A stretch of DNA of 64,000 bases from Blautia parvula (GTDB lineage: Bacteria > Bacillota > Clostridia > Lachnospirales > Lachnospiraceae), in the NCBI RefSeq assembly GCF_020215665.1, contig NZ_CP084061.1, positions 2,078,001 to 2,142,000 of the forward strand, in the 5' to 3' direction. The notes beneath the pieces are model-generated. The model saw only the letters and a program-made list of their open reading frames with translations. It searched no databases and was not told the DNA's origin. The translations under genes and the position numbers were made by a program. Positions within the stretch are counted from its first letter, which is position 1; each line of letters opens with the position of its first letter. Shown one piece after another: positions 24,886 to 31,922 of the stretch.

Positions 24886-25283
24886 AAGCCTCAGGAACCT
24901 GTAAACATTATAACAGAATTATACCTGCTCCACAACTTGCCGCTTCCTCTGTTTTTTATTCAGTTACTTTTACATAGTGAATTCCGGCAGAGATTGCCGA
25001 TTGGATTAATATAGAAAATAAATTTTCAGAATATCTTTTAATTGAGTATAACAGAAATAACGCTCTGTTGCAATCGAAATATCCCCCAGCTCAACAAAAC
25101 AGATTGTTAAATCCATCCGCCCCGGAACTGCGGCAATAAGGACACTGATTCGCAAATACTTTCTTGAATCCCATCCTTCTGCCGCATTTCCCGCAGCACC
25201 ATCCGTGCGATGCCCACATACACATAACAGGAATGTAAGCCCAATAAAACCGCCTGTAAATATAAAACAGATACCTTTTCCCG
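24886..25283. other. Gene-poor interval with a small zinc-ribbon frame
   Basis: 398 bp between the Rpn gene and the anti-sigma gene. The left part is AT-rich without recognisable features. The right part holds the small frame listed separately (25091-25225). No strong terminator or promoter is evident. Confidence 0.5.
25091..25225 (-). pseudogene. Small zinc-ribbon-like frame, probable gene remnant
   Basis: 44 codons from ATG 25225 to TGA: the stretch WCCGKCGRRMGFKKV and CPYCRSSGADGF gives two CxxC pairs 14 residues apart, a zinc-ribbon arrangement. No ribosome site precedes the ATG, and the frame opens upstream into the end of the anti-sigma gene. It may be the C-terminus of a lost gene or a genuine tiny protein. 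Confidence 0.35.
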
Positions 25284-25928
25284 TTATTTTTTCCAGATTA
25301 GTTCTGATTCTTCTAAGTCTGCCGAAAGTTCTTCAGGACGTTCAATCCTAAACTTACCGTAATACACCTCATCTATCTCATCTGCATTCCCAAGAAAAAT
25401 CAAATGATCCTCTGTATCCTTCTGTAACAAAGCTCTTAATTCAGACCAGGGTGATTTATAGATATAAAAAAATGTCACATCTTTTTTCTCTCCGTCCTTT
25501 TCTAATGGAAAAGAGTTTCTGGCAACACTTCCATCTAAATTACTGCCGATATATCGTGCATAAAGTTTTTCATCAATTTTTTCAACTTTTATACATGTGC
25601 TGTCATAAGGAATGAAGAGTTTTGGCGTTACCAGTAAAGCATATGTGCCCAGCATTATGATAAATGCAAGAAAAACAGATACCGCAGAAACCACTGCTTT
25701 TTTATTCCGAAACTGTTTCTTTAAATATTTTAATGTCTTTATTTCTGCATCCTGTGCCCCGGACCCTAACGGCAGGATCAAATCTTCATTAAGGAGTACC
25801 GCCTCCTTTCTGCAGGATTCACAGGATTTTAAATGCTCCTCTACCATATTCTTTGTATCCTCACTCACTACATCATCCAGATACAGAGGAAGCACATCTT
25901 TAATAATATTACAGCTGATTTTTTTCAT
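25284..25928 (-). CDS. Anti-sigma factor with zinc-finger domain
   Basis: 214 residues from the ATG at 25928 (GGAGG 9 bp upstream). The cytoplasmic N-terminus has the zf-HC2 pattern VEEHLKSCESCRKE (His-X3-Cys-X2-Cys), a membrane helix lies around 79-101 (VVSAVSVFLAFIIMLGTYAL), and an extracytoplasmic domain of about 110 residues follows. It overlaps the sigma gene by 20 bp, so the pair is translationally coupled. It would hold the ECF sigma factor inactive until an envelope signal releases it. The outer domain is not a family I recognise. Confidence 0.85.
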   Translation of the reverse strand: MKKISCNIIKDVLPLYLDDVVSEDTKNMVEEHLKSCESCRKEAVLLNEDLILPLGSGAQDAEIKTLKYLKKQFRNKKAVVSAVSVFLAFIIMLGTYALLVTPKLFIPYDSTCIKVEKIDEKLYARYIGSNLDGSVARNSFPLEKDGEKKDVTFFYIYKSPWSELRALLQKDTEDHLIFLGNADEIDEVYYGKFRIERPEELSADLEESELIWKK

Positions 25929-26412
25929 ATTCCTTTGCCTCCATATATTCATATATTTGTTTTTTTGCCCGATAAAAAGTGACCCGGGCCCAGCCAGGAC
26001 TTTTCCCGAAAAGTAACCCTATTTTCTCAAACGGCAGTTCCCCAAAAACCCTAAGGTTAAATACTTCCTTATAAGGCTCTTTCATATTGTGAAGAAACCG
26101 ATGAATCAGAAAAGCCCTTTCTTCATCCACAAAATTTTCTTCAAAGGATGCCCCCGGATTTCCTGCATTATCAGGCAGTTCCTCATATGCATACATTTTT
26201 TTGCGTTTGCAATATGTGTAATATGTATTCTTCGCAATGGTAAAAAGCCATGCCCGTATATTCTTAGAGCCATCAAAGGTATCTATTGCTTTCAGGGCTT
26301 TGACAAATGTCTCCTGTGTGATTTCTTCTGCCATATCCTCACTGGCGGATAAACTGCGTAAATATAAAAAAACATCTTTGAAATAGGATTTATATATCTG
26401 CTCAAAGTCCAT
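25909..26412 (-). CDS. ECF RNA polymerase sigma factor
   Basis: 167 residues from the ATG at 26412, with an AGGAGGGGGG site; a GTG at 26421 overlaps that site. Region 2 reads YLRSLSASEDMAEEITQETFVKAL with NIRAWLFTIAKNTYYTYCKRKK; region 4 reads EVFNLRVFGELPFEKIGLLF then GKSPGWARVTFYRAKKQIYE. It directs RNA polymerase to promoters of a small stress regulon. The leader contains two TGTAACG motifs (near 26456-26462 and 26536-26542 on the minus strand) that could belong to an autoregulated ECF promoter; no matching -10 was proven. Confidence 0.9.
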   Translation of the reverse strand: MDFEQIYKSYFKDVFLYLRSLSASEDMAEEITQETFVKALKAIDTFDGSKNIRAWLFTIAKNTYYTYCKRKKMYAYEELPDNAGNPGASFEENFVDEERAFLIHRFLHNMKEPYKEVFNLRVFGELPFEKIGLLFGKSPGWARVTFYRAKKQIYEYMEAKEYEKNQL

Positions 26413-26690
26413 ATCTTTCACCCCCCTCCTATTCTATTAACTTCCGTGCCGCAGAAACGTTACATTTTTTATTTTCGATTTCTTTTATATTTCGTAACTG
26501 AAATAATTCACCGCAAAGGCATTATAGCAGAAAAATATCTTCCGTTACAGAAGTATAATTTTTGTACCCCTTCGACGGTCTGATATTATTAGTATTTCCT
26601 GCCTTTTTATAAAATTGACGGACTTAATCCCAATGTGGTAAAATAAGCACATACCGGTTGTCAGGACATATAGGAAAGGAGTATGTTATT

Positions 26691-26846
26691 ATGAAACGAA
26701 GTACATTACATGCTATTTCTATAGTAATGCTGCTGCTTTTAATCGTTGCTAATAAATTTATACATGTGAACTCCACTATAGCAGCAGTTTGGATCATACT
26801 GGCCCTCATTGTCTTTGCAGTGGGATTTATAAAAGGCAGATTATAA
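26691..26846 (+). CDS. Small single-pass or two-pass membrane protein
   Basis: 51 residues, starting at the ATG at 26691 behind GAAAGGAG. Two hydrophobic stretches are seen: AISIVMLLLLIVANKF and IAAVWIILALIVFAVGFIKG. I recognise no family. It stands alone with its own ribosome site and lies divergently from the ECF sigma operon. Confidence 0.6.
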   Translation: MKRSTLHAISIVMLLLLIVANKFIHVNSTIAAVWIILALIVFAVGFIKGRL

Positions 26847-26969
26847 AAGAGGTTCCAGATGAGCGATAAATTAAGAACATTTCATTTAGAAAAATATGAA
26901 TAGTAGTATATCATTTACCAGGAGCTGCCTTTTCAAAAGGAACAAATATTTTATTCTATGGAGGTATTT

Positions 26970-27410
26970 ATGAAAATCAGAAAAATGGAAATCAGCGATT
27001 ATGACTCTGTTTACTCCCTCTGGATGTCCTGTCAAGGCATGGGTTTAAACAATATTGATGATGCAGAAGAAGGCATTGAAAGGTTTTTGAAAAGAAATCC
27101 AGACACCTGCTTTGTGGCAGAAGAAAACGGCCGGATTGCAGGTATCATCTTGGCGGGAAATGACGGAAGAAGGGGATATATCTATCACACAGCAGTCAGC
27201 CCATCGGCACGCCGGAAGGGAATCGGAAGCCAGCTGGTCCGTGCGGCGCTTGACGCACTAAAAAACCTTGGTATTATCAAAGCGGCACTTGTCACATTTT
27301 CCAGGAATGAAGAGGGAAACCATTTCTGGGGAAAACAAGGATTCACTGTGAGAGATGACTTATTATACCGGAACAAAACACTGATAGAAATGACCCGGAT
27401 TGATACCTGA
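26970..27410 (+). CDS. GNAT family N-acetyltransferase
   Basis: 146 residues from the ATG at 26970 (GGAGG 5 bp upstream). The acetyl-CoA loop ARRKGIGSQLVRAALDAL (Arg/Gln-X-X-Gly-X-Gly type), the preceding GYIYHTAVSPS strand and the final NHFWGKQGFTVRDD motif place it in the RimI-like group. The acceptor is unknown. It converges with the next acetyltransferase gene, leaving 2 bp between the stop codons. Confidence 0.9.
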   Translation: MKIRKMEISDYDSVYSLWMSCQGMGLNNIDDAEEGIERFLKRNPDTCFVAEENGRIAGIILAGNDGRRGYIYHTAVSPSARRKGIGSQLVRAALDALKNLGIIKAALVTFSRNEEGNHFWGKQGFTVRDDLLYRNKTLIEMTRIDT

Positions 27411-27412
27411 TA

Positions 27413-28003
27413 TCACACCCCTGCGGCCTCTATATCCAAATACAACAGAAACTGTACCTCCTCATCCGCATCTCCATAATACGCATACCGGTTGACAGCG
27501 CCCAAATGGGCCCCCTGTTTAAAATAAAACGCAGCTGCCGGGACATTATTATTCTGGCATTCGATTTTAAGCTGGCAGAGCCCCATCCCCATTGCTTTTG
27601 TCATTACCATATCAAACAGTTTTCCTCCGACACCTCTGCGTTTATATGCGGAATCCACACGGATATCCCAGAGAATCCCCAAATCCTCTCTGCCCTCCAG
27701 CATATGAAGCTCCGCGCTGTTGCAGCACAGAACAGCTCCGCCCACCGGCTTTTCTCCGTCAAAAGCCATGAAAAAATGCCAGTTTGACAGATCAAACTGC
27801 TGATTCCACCTTTTATAATTCGCATGGCCGGAAAAATCTTTTATATATGGGGCTACGGCTCTTTTTATAAAACTGATACCGTCCAGATCTTTTATTACCA
27901 CCTCATAGATTTCTTCAACCCTTACCTTCATTTCAACTTTATCATAGATGTAAGCATCTGTTTTCTCTATTTCTGTGTAACGAATTTCCTGATCTCGTTC
28001 CAT
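27413..28003 (-). CDS. GNAT acetyltransferase, streptothricin-acetyltransferase-like
   Basis: 196 residues from the ATG at 28003 behind GAGGGGGAAAA. The core reads AVLCCNSAELHMLEGREDLG and LWDIRVDSAYKRRGVGGKLF, with the acetyl-CoA loop at RRGVGG, then LKIECQNNNVPAAAFYFKQG and NRYAYYGDADEE. The HMLEGR..LWDIRV..IE.QN pattern resembles SatA/Sat-type streptothricin acetyltransferases, which suggests but does not prove antibiotic or polyamine-like substrates. It is the largest of three acetyltransferases in 2 kb. Confidence 0.85.
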   Translation of the reverse strand: MERDQEIRYTEIEKTDAYIYDKVEMKVRVEEIYEVVIKDLDGISFIKRAVAPYIKDFSGHANYKRWNQQFDLSNWHFFMAFDGEKPVGGAVLCCNSAELHMLEGREDLGILWDIRVDSAYKRRGVGGKLFDMVMTKAMGMGLCQLKIECQNNNVPAAAFYFKQGAHLGAVNRYAYYGDADEEVQFLLYLDIEAAGV

Positions 28004-28021
28004 AATTTTCCCCCTCACTCT

Positions 28022-28213
28022 TTACCCTGCAGCATATCTTACCCCAAACCCATAAGCCTGCATCAGCGCCTGTACTTTCCTGTAATGCTTCCTTGCCGTA
28101 TCATGTGGCCCTTCATCGCCTCCAGAAGTTCCCTTTTCCCTGCATCTTTTTCCAGGTCAAGGAAACAGTCCAGCACTCCCCCTTTATCATGGGAATATCC
28201 AGATCATCCATGA
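28022..28213 (-). pseudogene. Decayed gene fragment of unknown family
   Basis: Coding-like peptides appear in successive frames: MDDLDIP, then GGVLDCFLDLEKDAGKRELL and EAMKGHMIRQGSITGKYR, then VQALMQAYGFGVRYAAG before a stop. At least two frameshifts separate them. This looks like the C-terminal part of a lost, mostly helical protein. I do not recognise it. Confidence 0.35.
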
Positions 28214-28361
28214 TAACAGCGTCGCTTCATTTTTCCCCATTTTCCATTCACCAGACTAATATTTACCTATATCTTAACACAAAACAACAGGGATATACAG
28301 TATGGTATTCCTTTGAGACAGTGGAAGACTGAACGGTTGCCGATATTTCGCCTTTCATCAT

Positions 28362-28397
28362 CTGCTTCTGGACAAGGACAGAGCAGCCTGATACAAT
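28362..28397 (+). promoter_or_regulatory. Shared promoter element, copy 1 (acetyltransferase)
   Basis: -35 TGGACA at 28369-28374 and -10 TACAAT at 28392-28397 with a 17-bp spacer. The 36 bp match 30191-30226 at 31 positions, including most of the spacer (ACAGAGC, GCCTGA). CTGCTTCTG and CAGAGCAG form an imperfect dyad across the -35 and spacer. A common regulator is inferred. Confidence 0.7.
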
Positions 28398-28424
28398 GGG
28401 AATATATGAGAAGGAGGGATCCGT

Positions 28425-28451
28425 ATGTGTGGAAAGAAGACCGGTTTCTAA
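28425..28451 (+). other. Leader mini-frame with strong ribosome site
   Basis: ATG at 28425 follows GAAGGAGGG and encodes MCGKKTGF before TAA, 27 bp ahead of the acetyltransferase start. It could be a translated leader peptide affecting the downstream gene, or the residue of an older start region. Confidence 0.4.
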
Positions 28452-28478
28452 GTTAACTTATAAAAATCGGAGGTAATT

Positions 28479-28952
28479 ATGAAATATACAATTAGGGAAA
28501 TGTATCCGCAGGAGTATCCGCTTCTGGCAGATTTTTTGTATGAATCTATTTTCCAGCGGGAAGGGGACGATCCGTTTCCGAAAACAATCATCCATCAGCC
28601 TGAACTGCAAGTCTACATCAAAGATTTCGGGACCGGGAAAGATGATGCCTGCCTGTGCGCAGTGGTTGACAATAAGGTGGTTGGCGCAGTCTGGGTCAGA
28701 AATATTCACGGATATGGGGACCTTGATGATGAGACACCTGAATTTGCGATTTCTCTCTATAAAGAATACCGTGGATACGGCATCGGGACAGAACTTATAA
28801 GACAGATGCTGGAGTTATTAAGAAAAAAGGGGTATAAAAGAGCTTCCCTGTCCGTGCAAAAAGAAAATTACGCGCTGCGTATGTATCAAAAATGCGGCTT
28901 TAAACCCGTCATTGACAAAGAAGAAGAATTCATAATGGAATACCGCTTCTGA
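28479..28952 (+). CDS. GNAT family N-acetyltransferase
   Basis: 157 residues with a GGAGG site. The acetyl-CoA loop reads YRGYGIGTELIRQMLELL, followed by YKRASLSVQKENYALRMYQK and CGFKP, the standard end of the family. The substrate cannot be told from sequence. It is expressed from the promoter element shared with the ABC exporter at 30264 and is followed by a clear terminator. Confidence 0.9.
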   Translation: MKYTIREMYPQEYPLLADFLYESIFQREGDDPFPKTIIHQPELQVYIKDFGTGKDDACLCAVVDNKVVGAVWVRNIHGYGDLDDETPEFAISLYKEYRGYGIGTELIRQMLELLRKKGYKRASLSVQKENYALRMYQKCGFKPVIDKEEEFIMEYRF

Positions 28953-28965
28953 GATACCGCATTAT

Positions 28966-29006
28966 AAAAAGGACTGCATATGATTGCCGGTGTGCAGCCC
29001 TTTTTT
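28966..29006 (+). terminator. Terminator of the acetyltransferase gene
   Basis: AAAAAGG-A-CTGCA pairs with TGCAG-C-CCTTTTTT around a loop of about 14 nt, 14 bp after the stop codon. Confidence 0.8.
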
Positions 29007-29226
29007 CTGCTTTAGGCAGCGCACATGCCAGTGCACTTAGACTCTCTGTCATCCCGGAACTCATCCATCTTTCACGCAACGTTCATGTAAATATAATAAA
29101 CGTTAGTGCATGAACAGCGTTTACCGGAACAGCGGATGATATAATATAGACCACATTAACTGTTTTAGCCCATACACAGAATGACCATTCTATCACCCTT
29201 AAAACTCGGAAAGGAGATAACGCCAA

Positions 29227-29382
29227 ATGGAAGTAACCTCTTCATTGTTTAACTCACTATTTAGCCTTAGTTTGATTCTTATATTTTGTTTTGTCTTATA
29301 TCTTGTGATAAAACGAGCTGTTAAAAATGGTATTCTTGAAGCACATGATGAAATCCAAAAAAAGAATGGAAAAACAGAATAA
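29227..29382 (+). CDS. Small single-pass membrane protein
   Basis: 51 residues behind a GGAAAGGAG site. A hydrophobic helix (LFSLSLILIFCFVLYLVIKR, residues 11-30) is followed by the short charged tail AVKNGILEAHDEIQKKNGKT. The helix plus K-(A/S)VK-G-I-(I/L)EA tail resembles a family of tiny Clostridia membrane proteins (DUF6019-like, from memory). Function unknown. An inverted repeat of CGTTCATG and CATGAACAGCG about 100 bp upstream may be regulatory. Confidence 0.6.
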   Translation: MEVTSSLFNSLFSLSLILIFCFVLYLVIKRAVKNGILEAHDEIQKKNGKTE

Positions 29383-29396
29383 GACTTATGGTATAC

Positions 29397-29438
29397 AAAA
29401 AACCGCACCAGAACATTAATCCTTCCGGTGCGGTTTTT
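29397..29438. terminator. Bidirectional terminator
   Basis: ACCGCACC (29402-29409) pairs with GGTGCGGT (29427-29434), with A and T runs on either side. It ends both the small membrane gene and the convergent HD-domain gene, whose stop codon lies in the loop. Confidence 0.8.
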
Positions 29439-30069
29439 GGGAGACTGGATAAATATCGCAGGCCTGTAAAAACAGCCTGATATTCTCTTCTTCCTCTTTT
29501 CTTTTACTGCCTGTTCTTCCCAGTCTGTCGCACAGCCCCAGAAGCGCAATCTCATCTGCATCGGTATGATACTTCATTCCCTCAATATCTGCAAAGCGAA
29601 GTCCTTTCACAACGTACAGAATCTGCATATGATATCGAATCAGCTGTGAAACTTCCTCCACAAACTCCTGATCCTGCACAAACTGTGACAGAAACTTACG
29701 TGCCATAACCGCACCGGCTTTATCATGGTCATATGCTGTGATTTTCCCTTTTCTTCGTCTGGTCGTTACCGCTTTTCCTATGTCATGAAGAATGGCTGCC
29801 CACATGAAGACCAGCGGATTTTTGCTCCTGTTTTTTACTTTTGCCGCTTCATCTACAACGAGCATCGTATGATTCCATACATTACCTTCGGGATGGTGTA
29901 TGGGAGACTGGACAGTATTTTTCAGCTTATGCAGCATATCAAACGGATACTGCTGAAAATCCGGATTCTCATAGATTTCATTTAAATAAATCGATGGCTG
30001 TCTATCCCTCATCAAATGGCTCTCTATATCAGCATAGAGATTCTGCATGCTTTTTGTTATATCACTCAT
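29416..30069 (-). CDS. HD-domain phosphohydrolase
   Basis: 217 residues. The HD metal motif is complete: NHTMLVVDEA (first His), WAAILHDIGKA (His-Asp), and later His residues in YDHDKAG and RYHMQ. The early part PFDMLHKLKNTVQSPIHHPE resembles the HD domains attached to tRNA nucleotidyltransferases and related solo hydrolases. It would hydrolyse a phosphate ester or nucleotide with divalent metals in the cytoplasm; the substrate is unknown. It is a single gene, divergent from the ABC exporter. Confidence 0.88.
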   Translation of the reverse strand: MSDITKSMQNLYADIESHLMRDRQPSIYLNEIYENPDFQQYPFDMLHKLKNTVQSPIHHPEGNVWNHTMLVVDEAAKVKNRSKNPLVFMWAAILHDIGKAVTTRRRKGKITAYDHDKAGAVMARKFLSQFVQDQEFVEEVSQLIRYHMQILYVVKGLRFADIEGMKYHTDADEIALLGLCDRLGRTGSKRKEEEENIRLFLQACDIYPVSQKPHRKD

Positions 30070-30190
30070 GTATTTTCCACCTCTCAGTCAGTATTCCTCT
30101 GTATTAAATCTTTATACTGCCCTTTGTCCCGAACAGCATCCCCTTATGAAAAATCCTCCGTCAAACAGCGATTTGCAAAATAGACGGATA

Positions 30191-30226
30191 CTGCTTCTAG
30201 ACAGAAACAGAGCCGCCTGATACAAT
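30191..30226 (+). promoter_or_regulatory. Shared promoter element, copy 2 (ABC exporter)
   Basis: -35 TAGACA at 30198-30203 and -10 TACAAT at 30221-30226 with a 17-bp spacer, 38 bp before the ABC ATPase start. It matches 28362-28397 at 31 of 36 positions, the differences clustering in three adjacent spacer bases. Confidence 0.7.
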
Positions 30227-30263
30227 TATTACAAGCTCTAAGAAACGGAGGAAAATATAAACA

Positions 30264-31001
30264 ATGAATCTCCAACTGGAACACATAACCCGCAAGTTTC
30301 ATGCTAATCGCCAGACCATTTATGCTCTTCAAGATTTCAATCTCTCACTGAATCTGACACACGGAATTTATGCATTTGTCGGACCAAACGGTTCCGGCAA
30401 AACCACTCTTTTCAAAATTCTCTGCGGCCTGCTTCTGCCCGCTGAAGGAGAAATCAAACTGGACAGCCAAAAGCTGAAAACATCGTGGATAAAAAATAAT
30501 ATCAGCCTCCTGATATCCGGAGACAGAAATCTGTATCAGCGGAACACCGTTATGGAAAATGCCGTTTATTATGGTGTTCTGAAGGGGCTTCATCCTGATG
30601 AGATTAAGGAAAACGTACACAGATATTCTAAATTATTAGATTGTGACACGATTCTGAACCGCTGGGTGGAAGGACTGTCATCCGGAGAGCGAAAGAAAGC
30701 GGGCCTGCTGATGGGCTTATCCGTACGCTCTAAAATCATGCTGGTGGATGAACCCACATGGGGGCTTGATATCGATACTGTACTGGCGCTTCAGGAGACC
30801 TTTGAGATTATTAAGGACGAAACAGAACTGGGCATTTTTATCTCCTCCCATGATACTCTTTTTCTCTCAAAACTGGCTTCTGAATATGTTTTCCTCAAAA
30901 ACGGCGCTTGCTCCGGCACGGTTACACATCCTTTAAACGCTGATGAATTAATCTCTTTCTATAAAAAGGCAGGTGAAAATAATGACAGCATTCTGGTATG
31001 A
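30264..31001 (+). CDS. ABC exporter ATP-binding protein
   Basis: 245 residues. Walker A GPNGSGKTT (about 39-47), signature LSSGERKKAG, Walker B IMLVDEPTWGLD and the switch-His segment FISSHD are present. The fold is of the drug or lantibiotic exporter type rather than importer type. It overlaps the permease gene by 20 bp. The promoter shared with a GNAT acetyltransferase suggests a joint response, possibly to a toxic compound; that is inference. Confidence 0.93.
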   Translation: MNLQLEHITRKFHANRQTIYALQDFNLSLNLTHGIYAFVGPNGSGKTTLFKILCGLLLPAEGEIKLDSQKLKTSWIKNNISLLISGDRNLYQRNTVMENAVYYGVLKGLHPDEIKENVHRYSKLLDCDTILNRWVEGLSSGERKKAGLLMGLSVRSKIMLVDEPTWGLDIDTVLALQETFEIIKDETELGIFISSHDTLFLSKLASEYVFLKNGACSGTVTHPLNADELISFYKKAGENNDSILV

Positions 31002-31746
31002 GATAAAATTCAATTTACTAAGACAATACCGCTACAAACTCAGCTTTTTTACCACACTGGTCTCTAATCTGATCCTTTTTGCCGGTATGACAGCCGCAAA
31101 ATCGAATCAACCTGTAAATGGCTCTGATGCCGCATATGCCATAACTTTTTCTATGATCACATACCTTTTCTGGAATTTTGGCTCTTCTTTGATTTCATCT
31201 AATATGAGTAATATCAGCGGAGATCTTATGTCCGGTATTTTTGAGAGTAAACTGCTCTCAAAACTGGACATTATATGGCTGCTCTTTGCCAGGATGCTGT
31301 CCGGCCTGGTGCTGTGTATCGGTTCTCAACTGATTGTCTTTGCTGTATCCGGGCTGCTTGGTATCATTTCCCTCTCATTTATTATAGACTATCTTGTTAT
31401 ATTATGTATTTACCTTCCGGGATTATGGGGTATGTTCGGTTTCAGTCTGTTATTCTGCGGACTGATATTAAAATTTAAAACTCTGGGCTCTGTCAGCACA
31501 CTGTTCACTCTGGTTTTATTCTGTATAAATGCCCTGTATTCCGGTGAAAGCCTGTTGGTGAAAATTTTAATACCCTATACCTTAGGGATAGACATATCTA
31601 AATTATATGTGGTAAGCAGAAGTTTTTCCTTCCGACTCAACATTTTGTACATCCTTATAAATATAACCTGGGGATTCGCAGGATGTATCTTTTTCAAATT
31701 CATGCTGCAAAGAACAAAACAAAACGGTTACTTTAATGCCTATTGA
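30982..31746 (+). CDS. ABC-2 type exporter permease
   Basis: 254 residues from the ATG at 30982 (AGGTG site; the upstream in-frame GTG is part of that site). Six hydrophobic segments are seen, arranged as in ABC-2 membrane subunits, with an N-terminal MTAFWYEIKFNLLRQYRYKL amphipathic start. LMSGIFESKLLSKLDIIWLL corresponds to the usual cytoplasmic coupling region. It pairs with the ATPase encoded directly upstream; the cargo is unknown. Confidence 0.9.
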   Translation: MTAFWYEIKFNLLRQYRYKLSFFTTLVSNLILFAGMTAAKSNQPVNGSDAAYAITFSMITYLFWNFGSSLISSNMSNISGDLMSGIFESKLLSKLDIIWLLFARMLSGLVLCIGSQLIVFAVSGLLGIISLSFIIDYLVILCIYLPGLWGMFGFSLLFCGLILKFKTLGSVSTLFTLVLFCINALYSGESLLVKILIPYTLGIDISKLYVVSRSFSFRLNILYILINITWGFAGCIFFKFMLQRTKQNGYFNAY

Positions 31747-31922
31747 TTCCATCCCCAAAGAACAGTTCACCAAATTTACACACTTCCTCCTCAATTTTAT
31801 CACAGAATCACGACAATTTCGCCACAATTATCCGATATGCTATAGACATAAACAAAGAGATACCAAATACAATAACAAACACAAAAAATAAAAAATAAAT
31901 AAAAAGTTGAGGAGGAATTCTT

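Larger units (their letters stand above)
28004..28478. other. Interval with a gene remnant, promoter element and leader mini-frame
   Basis: 475 bp without an intact gene. It contains the decayed frame 28022-28213, a featureless stretch to about 28360, the shared promoter element 28362-28397 and a 9-codon leader frame at 28425-28451 before the next acetyltransferase. Confidence 0.6.
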
